A stretch of 64,000 nt of DNA from NCBI GenBank assembly GCA_036262055.1, contig DATAJP010000003.1, positions 848,501-912,500 on the forward strand, in the 5' to 3' direction. The DNA is from Ignavibacteria bacterium (GTDB lineage Bacteria > Bacteroidota > Ignavibacteria > Tepidaquicellales > Tepidaquicellaceae). Below, piece by piece: positions 9,110 through 17,250 of this stretch. The notes beneath the pieces are model-generated. The model was not told the origin of the DNA. It was given only the letters and a program-made list of their open reading frames with translations, and did no database searches. The position numbers and the translations under genes were made by a program. Each line of letters starts with the position of its first letter. Position 1 is the stretch's first letter.

Positions 9110-9336
9110 TTTGATTTAAAATATCTTATCAAGTAAAAAATAAGAGAAAGAATTATACTGATTACAATGCACGTTACAATCGGGAAATAAATCTCAAAGT
9201 TTTTTCCTTTGATTGAAATGTCGCCGGGCAACTTGCCGATAAAAGGAATACGATTGAAGAGCATTAAAATCCCTCCAACTACAACAATTACAATCCCCGT
9301 ATAAATTAATATTTTTCCTAAATTATAAGAGTTCAT
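9106..9336 (-). CDS. DUF2905 family small membrane protein
   Basis: 76 residues from ATG 9336 (MNSYNLGKILIYTG). There are two membrane helices separated by a loop with FIGKLPGDISI, the diagnostic DUF2905 motif, followed by YFPIVTCIVISIILS. Function of the family is not established. A longer frame from 9363 adds nine residues that overlap a separate small frame and is not favoured. The stop overlaps the end of the convergent E1-like gene by 4 bases. Confidence 0.82.
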   Translation of the reverse strand: MNSYNLGKILIYTGIVIVVVGGILMLFNRIPFIGKLPGDISIKGKNFEIYFPIVTCIVISIILSLIFYLIRYFKSN

Positions 9337-9424
9337 CGAAATAATTATAAATAAGAATAACAATTGCGATTATTATGATAATCGATGTAATAAACAAGAT
9401 GGATTTAAAGAGTTTTTCGAACAT
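9323..9424 (-). CDS. Possible 33-residue single-pass membrane peptide
   Basis: From ATG 9424 the minus strand encodes MFEKLFKSILFITSI, an isoleucine-rich helix and the end NYFDELL. The stop lies 14 bases inside the start of the DUF2905 gene, an arrangement typical of translational coupling. There is one predicted membrane helix with a basic N-terminal side. No homolog is known to me. In AT-rich sequence a frame of this size can arise by chance, so support is limited to the overlap and the amphipathic layout. Confidence 0.3.
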   Translation of the reverse strand: MFEKLFKSILFITSIIIIIAIVILIYNYFDELL

Positions 9425-9531
9425 TTTTTACAAGTTTCGCTTTAGATTTCGTATTACATTGAGTTAAAAAAAGAGTATAGTTAATTTATATATTCTCATA
9501 ATATTATTAAACACAAAACATACTATAAAAG

Positions 9532-10938
9532 ATGCAAGAATTTGACGTGGTTGTAATAGGAAGCGGACCGGGCGGCTACACCGCAGCGGTGAGAGCGGCA
9601 CAATTAGGATTTAAAACTGCAATTATTGAACGCGACCGTTTGGGCGGAGTTTGTCTTAATTGGGGATGTATCCCGACAAAAGCATTGCTGAAAAATGCGG
9701 AAATAATGAATACGCTTGGACATTTGAAAGATTATGCTCTCAGCGCTGATAATATTTCATTTGATTTTCCAAAAATCATTGCAAGGTCAAGAGGTGTTGC
9801 CGATAAATCTGAGCAGGGTGTAAAATATTTGATGAAGAAAAATAAAATTACCGTTTTTGTAGGAAGTGCATACATAAATAAAGATAAGACAATAAAAATT
9901 ACAGGCAAAGACGGAAAAGTGCTTGAGACAATTAAAAGCAAGCATACGATTATTGCAACAGGCGCAAGAGCAAGGACTCTGCCCGGAATAAAATTCGATG
10001 AGAAAAAAATTCTTTCATCAACCGGAGCAATGATTCAGGAAAAAGTGCCCAAAACAATGGTTATCGTCGGAAGCGGAGCAATCGGAGCTGAATTTGCATA
10101 CTTCTATAATGCTTTCGGAACTGAAGTTACAATAATTGAAATGCTTCCAAGCATTTTACCTGTAGAAGATAAAGAAATTTCAGACGTTGTTGCAAAGGAG
10201 TTCAAGAAAAAAGGAATCAAGATTTTTACAGACACAAAGACAGAATCAATAGAAGTGAAAGGCAACAAAGTTCTTACAAAAGTTTCAGGCAAGACAAATG
10301 AAACCCTTGAATCCGATTGTGTGTTGCTTGCAATAGGTGTTATGGGAAACATTGAAGACATGGGACTTGAAAATGCCGGAATTGAGCTTTACAAAAATAC
10401 TGTTAAGGTTGATAAGGATTACAAAACAAACGTTCCCGGATTTTATGCAATCGGCGACTGCGCATTGATTGACGCGAAAGGAAAACCATTTCTTGCTCAT
10501 GTTGCCTCTGCTGAGGCAGTTAATTGCGTAGAAAAAATAAAAGGGCTGGATGCAATCGATTTAGACTATTTAAACATTCCGGGATGTACATATTGCATAC
10601 CGCAGGTTGCATCAGTCGGTTTAACCGAGGAAAAAGCAAAAGCGACAGGATACGAAGTTAAAGTTGGCAAGTTTCCTTATTCTGCAAACGGAAAAGCGCG
10701 CGGAACTGGAGAAACTGCAGGTATGGTAAAACTGATTTTTGACAAGAAATTTGATGAGCTAATCGGAGCGCATATTGTTGGAGCTGAAGCAACTGAGATT
10801 ATCAGTGAGCTTGTGATGGCAAAAACACTTGAAGGAACAGGAAAAAGCATAATTCAGACTGTTCATGCGCATCCTTCATATGCGGAGTCTATTCTTGAGG
10901 CAGCAGGCGTGGCTCACGGCGAGGCAATAAATATATAA
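9532..10938 (+). CDS. lpdA: Dihydrolipoyl dehydrogenase (E3)
   Basis: 468 residues, full length for E3. It reoxidises dihydrolipoamide with NAD in pyruvate/2-oxoglutarate/branched-chain dehydrogenase or glycine cleavage complexes. FAD-binding GSGPGGY is at residues 10-16, the redox pair in GGVCLNWGCIPTK is Cys41/Cys46, the NAD domain has GSGAIGAEFA, and the active-site HAHPSYAE is near the C-terminus. The gene stands alone apart from the degenerate E1-like gene upstream; no E2 gene is in the window. It is followed by a REP-like repeat. Confidence 0.95.
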   Translation: MQEFDVVVIGSGPGGYTAAVRAAQLGFKTAIIERDRLGGVCLNWGCIPTKALLKNAEIMNTLGHLKDYALSADNISFDFPKIIARSRGVADKSEQGVKYLMKKNKITVFVGSAYINKDKTIKITGKDGKVLETIKSKHTIIATGARARTLPGIKFDEKKILSSTGAMIQEKVPKTMVIVGSGAIGAEFAYFYNAFGTEVTIIEMLPSILPVEDKEISDVVAKEFKKKGIKIFTDTKTESIEVKGNKVLTKVSGKTNETLESDCVLLAIGVMGNIEDMGLENAGIELYKNTVKVDKDYKTNVPGFYAIGDCALIDAKGKPFLAHVASAEAVNCVEKIKGLDAIDLDYLNIPGCTYCIPQVASVGLTEEKAKATGYEVKVGKFPYSANGKARGTGETAGMVKLIFDKKFDELIGAHIVGAEATEIISELVMAKTLEGTGKSIIQTVHAHPSYAESILEAAGVAHGEAINI

Positions 10939-10949
10939 AACTCCCGGTT

Positions 10950-10989
10950 GTCATTCCCGCGGGGTACCCTATGGGTCACGCGGGAATCC
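10950..10989. repeat. Dispersed REP-like palindrome, long-loop variant
   Basis: GTCATTCCCGCG and CGCGGGAATCC are separated by a segment with GGGTACCC. It is the same family as the copies at 5417 and 42191 but has a longer centre. It lies just after lpdA and could act as an mRNA-stabilising or terminating hairpin. Confidence 0.75.
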
Positions 10990-11114
10990 AAGCAAAAATT
11001 CATAAAGAAATTAAAGTTTTTGGCTCTGAAACCAGTACAGGGTGACATTTTTACTTTCGGGTATATAATCTTTTCAATTGATTAATATCCAATATATACA
11101 TAAATTTTTATACG

Positions 11115-11155
11115 TCTATAGTGGTTATAATTTGATAAGTTATAATTACTATAGA
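11115..11155. promoter_or_regulatory. Inverted repeat upstream of the YtxH gene
   Basis: The arms TCTATAGTGGTTATAA (11115-11130) and TTATAATTACTATAGA (11140-11155) pair at 14 of 16 positions around a 9-base centre. It ends 30 bp before the YtxH start. The AT-rich arms also contain TATAAT-like sequence, so this may be an operator overlapping a promoter. No T-run follows, which argues against a terminator. Confidence 0.45.
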
Positions 11156-11185
11156 TGAAAACTTTATAAAATTAAGGAGATTTAA

Positions 11186-11611
11186 ATGGAAGACAATAAC
11201 AGAGGAACAAAAGGATTCTTACTCGGATTACTTGCAGGCGGCATAGTTGGAGGCATTGTAGCTTTACTATATGCGCCTAAAAGCGGACGTGAATTGCGAG
11301 CAGACATCAAAATCAAAAAAGATGAATTCATTGACGATACATCTGAATTTATGCAGATTGCAAAAGAAAGAGCCCAGACAATGATTAATGAAGGGAAGAA
11401 AAAATCGGAGAAGCTCATTCACGAAGCAAAGGAAAAAGCAAATTCTTTAATTCATGATGCCAACAAAATCTTAACCGATGCAAAAGGCAAAGCTTCAGAT
11501 TCTTTTTCAACTGCAAAAGATAAAATGAACGTTGAAGCAAGCAAGATAAAAGATGCTTTCAATGCAGGTGTAGAGGCTTACAACAAAGAAAAAAATAAGT
11601 CCGATAATTAA
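11186..11611 (+). CDS. YtxH domain-containing protein
   Basis: 141 residues. A single glycine-rich membrane helix (GFLLGLLAGGIVGGIVALLYAPKSG, residues 10-34) is followed by a long Lys/Glu/Ala-rich amphipathic helix with repeated KEKANSLIHDA-type units. This is the YtxH/late-embryogenesis-like architecture of stress-associated envelope proteins. The start has an unusually clear Shine-Dalgarno, AAGGAG at 11174-11179, six bases before ATG. A terminator-like hairpin separates it from the DUF948 gene, another envelope coiled-coil protein that often accompanies it. Confidence 0.85.
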   Translation: MEDNNRGTKGFLLGLLAGGIVGGIVALLYAPKSGRELRADIKIKKDEFIDDTSEFMQIAKERAQTMINEGKKKSEKLIHEAKEKANSLIHDANKILTDAKGKASDSFSTAKDKMNVEASKIKDAFNAGVEAYNKEKNKSDN

Positions 11612-11629
11612 TCTTTTATAATCTTTAAA

Positions 11630-11662
11630 ATATCCCCGTTCATTACTTATGAGCGGGGATAT
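11630..11662 (+). terminator. Hairpin after the YtxH gene
   Basis: The arms ATATCCCCGTTCA and TGAGCGGGGATAT enclose a 7-base loop and are followed by CTCTTTCTT. It lies between the YtxH and DUF948 genes and covers an upstream ATG at 11649, so the DUF948 start is better placed at 11691. The T-run is interrupted, so termination may be partial. Confidence 0.6.
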
Positions 11663-11690
11663 CTCTTTCTTAACTTTCAATTTTATAACG

Positions 11691-12266
11691 ATGGGAAACG
11701 AAATCTTAACTTATACACAGATTGCAATTAACATTATCGTGCTTTTGCTTTTTCTCTTTTTTGTAATTTTGGTTTCAAAGTTGATAAAAGGCGTTGATGC
11801 CGTGAAAGTTAAAGTTGATGACTTAAATAAAAACTTCGCCGAAATTAAGACAAAAATTGAACCATCAATTGAAAAATTTAACACATTCATTGATACGGCA
11901 AATATGATTACCGAAAAAGCTAATACCACGATGGATACAGTCAACTCAGCCGTTGACAAAGTGAAATATGCTGTCGATGATATCGTTGAATTTGAACAGA
12001 AGATTAAGCGCAACATCGAGCCGAGCATTATGGATACCATCCACACATATAGCGGCATCGTTCAGGGAGTAAAAACATTTATTGAGAAATATAAATCATT
12101 CAAAGCTACACGCAAATCCCCCTCTTTAAAACTTTCCGCTGAAGTTGATATACCTGAAAAGAAAGAAGATTATTTTTCTTCACAGGAATTTCAGAATGAA
12201 TTTGATGATATAGATAAGGAATTGAATGAAGTGAGAAAAAAACTCGAGGAATTAAGAAAAGATTAG
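11691..12266 (+). CDS. DUF948 domain-containing coiled-coil membrane protein
   Basis: 191 residues from ATG 11691. An N-terminal membrane helix (IAINIIVLLLFLFFVILVS) is followed by a long coiled coil with repeats of KVDDLNKNFAEIKTKIEP type, matching the DUF948 family of general-stress, methyl-accepting-like envelope proteins. The C-terminus is acidic/basic and helical. A 14-residue longer version from 11649 would begin inside the hairpin upstream and is rejected. It overlaps the convergent oxidoreductase gene by 4 bases. Confidence 0.8.
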   Translation: MGNEILTYTQIAINIIVLLLFLFFVILVSKLIKGVDAVKVKVDDLNKNFAEIKTKIEPSIEKFNTFIDTANMITEKANTTMDTVNSAVDKVKYAVDDIVEFEQKIKRNIEPSIMDTIHTYSGIVQGVKTFIEKYKSFKATRKSPSLKLSAEVDIPEKKEDYFSSQEFQNEFDDIDKELNEVRKKLEELRKD

Positions 12267-13375
12267 TTTATTTTTATTACAATTTTCCCAAACTGCTGAC
12301 CGGATTCCATTCTTTTAAACGCTTTCGCAATATTATTTAACTCAAATACATCATCGATAACGGGTTTTATGTTATTGACCTCAACATATTCCAGCATTTT
12401 TTTGAAATCTTTGTCAGAAGCCATAGTAGTGCCCAATAACTGAAGCTGTTTCCAGAAAATTCTGCGCACTGCAAAGTTCGGAATATCACCAAGCGTTGCG
12501 CCATAAGAAACAATCCTTGCTCCATAAGAGCACATTTCCATAAGCTTTGCTAATGGTTCACCGCCTGTTCCATCGATAATCACATCGATTTTATAATTCA
12601 TTTTTTGCAGAAGCTCTTTAGACCAGTTTTCGTTTTTATAATTCACACCATCTATTGCTCCGAGATGTTTTGCTTTCTGAATTTTAGAATCCTTACCCGA
12701 AGTTACAAAAACATTCGGTGTTCTTGAAAGAGCAAACAGTAATGCAAACGTTGCGACTCCCCCGCCGATTCCCGTTACTAAAACATTTTCATTATTTTTA
12801 ATATTTGATTTTATAATCATACTTTGCGAAGTAACAGCACTGTAACCAAGTTTGCCTTTTCTTGCGGCTAAAAGATTTTCATTTTTTTTAATATCACCTT
12901 TTAAAATCGTTGCACGGTAAGCGGTTGCACCGCCAAGAGGAAGAGCGCCTGCCTCGAGCATTGAAAGATTGCCGGGTTTTTTGTGAACGAAATATTTATT
13001 GATTTTAAGATACTCTGCAAACGTTCCGTTATCGGGAAGTCCGAGTATTTTATAATTTTTTTCTATTTGGTGTTTTTCGTTATCACCCCAATTGAGTGAC
13101 GGATTAACAACCACTTCATCGCCTTCGGAAACATTTTTAACATTACTTCCTTTTTCAACAACTACACCGCTGCAATCTGAACCAAGAATACACGGGAGAT
13201 TTATGCCCGAATACAATCCTTGAGTAATAAATACATCACGGTGATTTAAAGCAGCATAATTAATTTGGATTAAAACTTCATCGGAATTTATTTGGGGGGT
13301 GTCAACTTCTTCGACAAGAAGATTTTTTTCTAAGTCTTCAATTTTTCCAACCTGATGCAGGACTGCAGCTTTCAT
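12263..13375 (-). CDS. Zinc-binding-type (MDR) alcohol dehydrogenase / quinone oxidoreductase with internal repeat
   Basis: 370 residues, medium-chain dehydrogenase/reductase fold: an N-terminal GroES-like domain (AALNHRDVFITQGLYSG, LGSDCSGVV) and a C-terminal Rossmann domain (VTGIGGGVATFAL). Structural-zinc cysteines are not evident, so a zinc-free quinone-oxidoreductase-like enzyme is likely; the substrate is unknown. Oddity: the segment TILKGDIKKNEN is followed 30 residues later by MIIKSNIKNNEN before the expected VLVTGIGGG, so about 30 residues are inserted or duplicated at the domain junction. It forms a minus-strand run with xth and the M23 gene. Confidence 0.85.
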   Translation of the reverse strand: MKAAVLHQVGKIEDLEKNLLVEEVDTPQINSDEVLIQINYAALNHRDVFITQGLYSGINLPCILGSDCSGVVVEKGSNVKNVSEGDEVVVNPSLNWGDNEKHQIEKNYKILGLPDNGTFAEYLKINKYFVHKKPGNLSMLEAGALPLGGATAYRATILKGDIKKNENLLAARKGKLGYSAVTSQSMIIKSNIKNNENVLVTGIGGGVATFALLFALSRTPNVFVTSGKDSKIQKAKHLGAIDGVNYKNENWSKELLQKMNYKIDVIIDGTGGEPLAKLMEMCSYGARIVSYGATLGDIPNFAVRRIFWKQLQLLGTTMASDKDFKKMLEYVEVNNIKPVIDDVFELNNIAKAFKRMESGQQFGKIVIKIN

Positions 13376-13390
13376 TTTGATTTAATTGAC

Positions 13391-14233
13391 TTAGACTTCA
13401 ATTGTTACACTGATTGGACAATGGTCGCTGCCCATAATCTCGGGATAAATTCTGCAATCTTTTACATAAGGCACAAACTCATTTGACACCATAAAATAAT
13501 CAATTCGCCAGCCCTCGTTGCGGTCGCGGCTTCTCGAAATCTGGTCCCAATATGTATATTGTCCGCCTTCTTTATTAAATAATCTGAACACATCGGTGTA
13601 ACCAAGATTCACAATATGGTCAATCCATTTTCTTTCTTCGGGAAGGTAACCGGAAACCTTGCTCCATCTGTCGGGTTTTGCAAGGTCAATATCCTGATGC
13701 GCGGTGTTATAATCACCCGTTACGATAATTCCTTTTCTGCCTTTGAAATTTCTGTTAAGATAATAAAATAAACCGTCATAAAAATCTAATTTGAATTCAA
13801 CACGCTCAGGTCCTCTGCCGCCGTTCGGGAAATAAACATTCGCAAGAACAAACTTATCGTACTCGGCAAAAATAACGCGACCTTCGACGTCAAATTTCTC
13901 GACGTTAAGACCATTAACGATTGCCTGCGGCTCAATAGTTGAATAAATCGCAACGCTTGAATAACCTTTTTTCTGCGCAGAAAACCAATAAGATTTATAA
14001 CTGCCGATGTTTTTTAAGCTGTCGGTAATCTGGTCGGGCTGCGCTTTTGTTTCCTGCAAACAAACAATGTCACCTGCGCAGTTATTTATCCAGTCGCGAA
14101 AACCTTTTTTCTCGATAGCACGGATTCCGTTCACGTTCCAGGAATAAATTTTAATCTGATTTCCTTTGGAGCTTTTGGAAGGTTTCTTTGTAGTAGTTTT
14201 GGTTACAGTCTTTGTAGTTTTTTTAACGGGCAT
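13391..14233 (-). CDS. xth: Exodeoxyribonuclease III / AP endonuclease
   Basis: 280 residues. It cleaves at abasic sites and degrades DNA from 3' ends in base-excision repair. The Exo III core is complete: YSWNVNGIRA, CLQETKAQPDQI (metal-binding Glu), GDYNTAHQDIDLA and the terminal SDHCPISV with the catalytic Asp-His. The first 25 residues are a Lys/Thr-rich tail (KTTKTVTKTTTKKPSK) not needed for catalysis, perhaps for DNA contact. The start overlaps the M23 gene end by 11 bases. Confidence 0.93.
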   Translation of the reverse strand: MPVKKTTKTVTKTTTKKPSKSSKGNQIKIYSWNVNGIRAIEKKGFRDWINNCAGDIVCLQETKAQPDQITDSLKNIGSYKSYWFSAQKKGYSSVAIYSTIEPQAIVNGLNVEKFDVEGRVIFAEYDKFVLANVYFPNGGRGPERVEFKLDFYDGLFYYLNRNFKGRKGIIVTGDYNTAHQDIDLAKPDRWSKVSGYLPEERKWIDHIVNLGYTDVFRLFNKEGGQYTYWDQISRSRDRNEGWRIDYFMVSNEFVPYVKDCRIYPEIMGSDHCPISVTIEV

Positions 14234-14984
14234 TTTCTTTCAAAAATTTTTCTTTTGTTGAAAAAATATCTTTTATAATCGGTTCAGGCATTGGATATCC
14301 ATCATCGAAATATAAAAGCGCAACATGCAAATGTGTCTTTCCTTCAGGCAAAATTGTCTTGCGTCCTGTTCTTCCAACCTCGCCAATTTTATCACCGGCA
14401 TTTATTATGTCACCGGGCTTGACATTGACAGTCGAAAGATGCGAATAATAAATCATCTTGTCGTTCGTTACATCGTAAATCTTAACATATTTCCCGCCGC
14501 GAAGCAGTGAGCCGATTTTCCAGGTTGTATCGGTTGCAACAACAATCCCTGATGACATGCTCACTATATCAACGGGCTTGCCTGTTGAATCATCAAGCAA
14601 ATCTTTATCGTTATCCAGAATCATAATATCATGCGCGGGATGACCTATTGTGTTGCTTCCATCAAAATAGTCAAACTTTTCTTCTATGTAATCATTGCCG
14701 TTCTGCCGATGAGAAATTGATGTCCAGTTCTTCAGAGGGAAAACCCAATCATTGCGCTTAACATTTTTTCCGCCTGATTTATAGTACAACTTTTTTAATT
14801 CAGCATTGAGATAATCAATTTCCTCAACTGCTTCATCTATATCTTCGACTTGTTTAAGAACGATTTTCTTATCAAGAGCATCCCATTTGTTTGCAAGGGA
14901 TTGCAGAGAATCCTGAGACAACCCCCCAACCCCCTTTTCTAAGGGGTAATTAAACATAAATACAAAACATAGAAATAAAATCAA
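14223..14984 (-). CDS. M23 family (LytM-type) metallopeptidase
   Basis: 253 residues. A short hydrophobic N-terminus (MILFLCFVFMF) acts as signal or anchor. The C-terminal half has the peptidoglycan-endopeptidase layout: HPAHD (first zinc His and Asp), IYYSHLSTVNVKPGD and the final HLHVALL. It likely cuts peptide crosslinks in the cell wall or is a degenerate activator. The start is TTG at 14984. Residues 13-22 (YPLEKGVGGL) are encoded by an inserted repeat-like block, see the repeat at 14920. It follows aconitase after 3 bp. Confidence 0.8.
   Translation of the reverse strand: MILFLCFVFMFNYPLEKGVGGLSQDSLQSLANKWDALDKKIVLKQVEDIDEAVEEIDYLNAELKKLYYKSGGKNVKRNDWVFPLKNWTSISHRQNGNDYIEEKFDYFDGSNTIGHPAHDIMILDNDKDLLDDSTGKPVDIVSMSSGIVVATDTTWKIGSLLRGGKYVKIYDVTNDKMIYYSHLSTVNVKPGDIINAGDKIGEVGRTGRKTILPEGKTHLHVALLYFDDGYPMPEPIIKDIFSTKEKFLKENAR
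14920..14951. repeat. C-rich/G-rich small repeat inside the M23 reading frame
   Basis: AACCCCCC, AACCCCC and the palindromic CCCCTTTTCTAAGGGG occur together within the coding sequence just after the signal segment. It is compositionally unlike the surrounding AT-rich coding DNA and has the look of a dispersed intergenic repeat that stayed in frame. Confidence 0.5.
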
Positions 14985-14987
14985 TCC

Positions 14988-17246
14988 TTAACCTATTTTA
15001 TTTTTTGCAATCAAATTCAATGCGCTGCCGGCTTTGAACCATTCTATTTGCTGTTCGTTCATTGTATGGTTTAACCAAATTACATCAGCATCTTTTGTCG
15101 GGTCTTTATGAATTACTCTCATGCGGAGTCTTTCACCGGGTTTTAAATCTTCTATGTGTAAATCAAATCTGTCATCTTCATAAATTTTATCATAATCATT
15201 CGTATCGACAAAAGTCAGAGGAAGAACTCCCTGTTTCTTTAAATTAGTTTCGTGGATTCGGGCAAATGATTTTACTATAATCACTCTCGCACCAAGATAA
15301 CGCGGTTCCATCGCAGCGTGTTCGCGTGATGAACCTTCACCGTAATTTTCCTCACCGACTACAATCCATCCGATTCCGTTTGCTTTGTAATCCCGCGCAA
15401 CTTTCGGAACTTCGGAGTATTTTCCTGTCAGAGTATTTTTAACATGATTCATTTTATCGTTAAAATAATTCACAGCTCCGATGAACATATTATTGGAAAT
15501 ATTATCAAGGTGACCGCGGTATTTCAGCCATGGACCTGCCATTGAAATATGGTCGGTCGTGCATTTGCCTTTTACTTTCAGGAGCAGTGCAAGATTTTTG
15601 AAATCGTTATTTATATCAGGTGCTCTAAACGGTTCAAGCTTCTGCAAACGATTGCTATCAGGTTCTATAATTACCTGAATACCACTTCCATCAGCCGGAG
15701 GTGCCTGAAATCCTTCCTCATCTCTTATAAAACCATCCTGAGGTAGTTCATCACCTTCAGGTTCTTTAAGTTTTACAAGCTCACCTTTTTCATTTACAAG
15801 CATATCAGTAAGAGGATTAAACTCAAGCGTTCCAGCAAAAGCAAACGCAGTAACAATCTCAGGAGATGCAACGAATGAATGCGTTGCAGCATTGCCGTCA
15901 TTACGTTTTGAGAAATTTCTGTTATATGAAACTATGATAGAATTTTTTTCTCCGTCTTTTATGTCGTGGCGTTTCCATTGACCTATGCATGGACCGCAGG
16001 CATTTGCAAGAACCGTTCCACCGGCAGTTTCAAAAATTTTAAGATGCCCGTCACGCTCGATGGTTGCCTTAACCTGTTCAGAACCGGGAGTAATTCCAAA
16101 AATTGCTTTTGCCTTTAAGCCCTGCTCTACTGCCTGCTCGGCAACTGATGAAGCGCGCTCCATATCTTCATAAGAAGAATTCGTGCAGCTTCCGATTAAT
16201 GCCGCGCTTAACGATGCCGGGTAATTATTTTCTTTAACTGCTTCTTTGAATTTTGAAATTGGCCAAGCTAAATCCGGAGTATAAGGTCCGTTTATATGCG
16301 GTTCGAGTTCGCTTAAATTTATTTCAATCACCTGGTCATAATAAGCTTCGCTTCCTTCATCAGCAATTAAATATTCTTTATTCGCATCAGCTAAGTCACC
16401 GATTTCTTTTCTGCCTGTAGCAACAAGGTAGTCATACATTTTTTTATCATAAGGAAATAGCGAAGTTGTCGCGCCTATTTCAGCACCCATATTGCAAATC
16501 GTTCCTTTGCCTGTGCATGAAATTGTGTTAGCACCGTCGCCGTAATATTCAACGATACAGCCCGTTCCGCCTTTTACAGTAAGAATACCCGAGAGCTTTA
16601 AGATAATATCTTTTGCAGATGCCCAGCCGGAGAGTCTGCCTGTGAGCTTTACACCGATGAATTTAGGAAATTTCAATTCCCATGGAAGCCCCGCCATGAC
16701 ATCAACAGCATCAGCCCCTCCGACACCAATTGCAATCATTCCGAGACCGCCTGCGTTGGGAGTGTGCGAGTCCGTTCCAATCATCATTCCGCCGGGGAAC
16801 GCATAATTTTCGAGCACAACCTGATGGATAATTCCTGCACCGGGTTTCCAGTAACCTAAACCGTATTTAGCAGAAACGCTCTGAAGAAAATCATAAACTT
16901 CTTTGTTTTCTCTTTTTGCGCGCTCAATGTCGTGATGAAATCCTGTCTCCGCCTGAATCAGGTGGTCGCAGTGAACAGTCGATGGAACAGCAACCTTAGG
17001 GATTCCCGCCGACATAAACTGAAGCAACGCCATCTGCGCAGTCGCATCCTGCAACGCAACTCTATCGGGAGCAAAATCAGCGAAGTCTTGTCCACCATGG
17101 TAAGGTGCTCTTGCAGTTTCCCATAAGTGAGCATAAAGAATTTTTTCCGATAGCGTCATTGGCCTGTTAAGCATTGTTCTTGCTTCGGCAATTCTTTTTT
17201 TATTTTTCTCGTACACCGATTTGATGAGGTCTATATCGAATGTCAT
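14988..17246 (-). CDS. Aconitate hydratase, mitochondrial-type
   Basis: 752 residues, normal length for the mitochondrial-type bacterial aconitase. It isomerises citrate to isocitrate in the TCA cycle. [4Fe-4S] ligands are Cys354 ([12 protein letters not shown]) and Cys417/Cys420 (ACGPCIGQW). The substrate-binding segments [13 protein letters not shown] and the C-terminal swivel domain with [16 protein letters not shown] are present. It sits between the YyaL-type gene (4 bp upstream) and the M23 gene in a tight minus-strand run. The gene symbol is left open because acnA/acnB naming does not fit this subtype. Confidence 0.94.
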   Translation of the reverse strand: MTFDIDLIKSVYEKNKKRIAEARTMLNRPMTLSEKILYAHLWETARAPYHGGQDFADFAPDRVALQDATAQMALLQFMSAGIPKVAVPSTVHCDHLIQAETGFHHDIERAKRENKEVYDFLQSVSAKYGLGYWKPGAGIIHQVVLENYAFPGGMMIGTDSHTPNAGGLGMIAIGVGGADAVDVMAGLPWELKFPKFIGVKLTGRLSGWASAKDIILKLSGILTVKGGTGCIVEYYGDGANTISCTGKGTICNMGAEIGATTSLFPYDKKMYDYLVATGRKEIGDLADANKEYLIADEGSEAYYDQVIEINLSELEPHINGPYTPDLAWPISKFKEAVKENNYPASLSAALIGSCTNSSYEDMERASSVAEQAVEQGLKAKAIFGITPGSEQVKATIERDGHLKIFETAGGTVLANACGPCIGQWKRHDIKDGEKNSIIVSYNRNFSKRNDGNAATHSFVASPEIVTAFAFAGTLEFNPLTDMLVNEKGELVKLKEPEGDELPQDGFIRDEEGFQAPPADGSGIQVIIEPDSNRLQKLEPFRAPDINNDFKNLALLLKVKGKCTTDHISMAGPWLKYRGHLDNISNNMFIGAVNYFNDKMNHVKNTLTGKYSEVPKVARDYKANGIGWIVVGEENYGEGSSREHAAMEPRYLGARVIIVKSFARIHETNLKKQGVLPLTFVDTNDYDKIYEDDRFDLHIEDLKPGERLRMRVIHKDPTKDADVIWLNHTMNEQQIEWFKAGSALNLIAKNKIG

Positions 17247-17250
17247 ATAA

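Noticed and set aside
11649..11690. Upstream ATG for the DUF948 protein
   Set aside because: It lies in the terminator-like hairpin after the YtxH gene.
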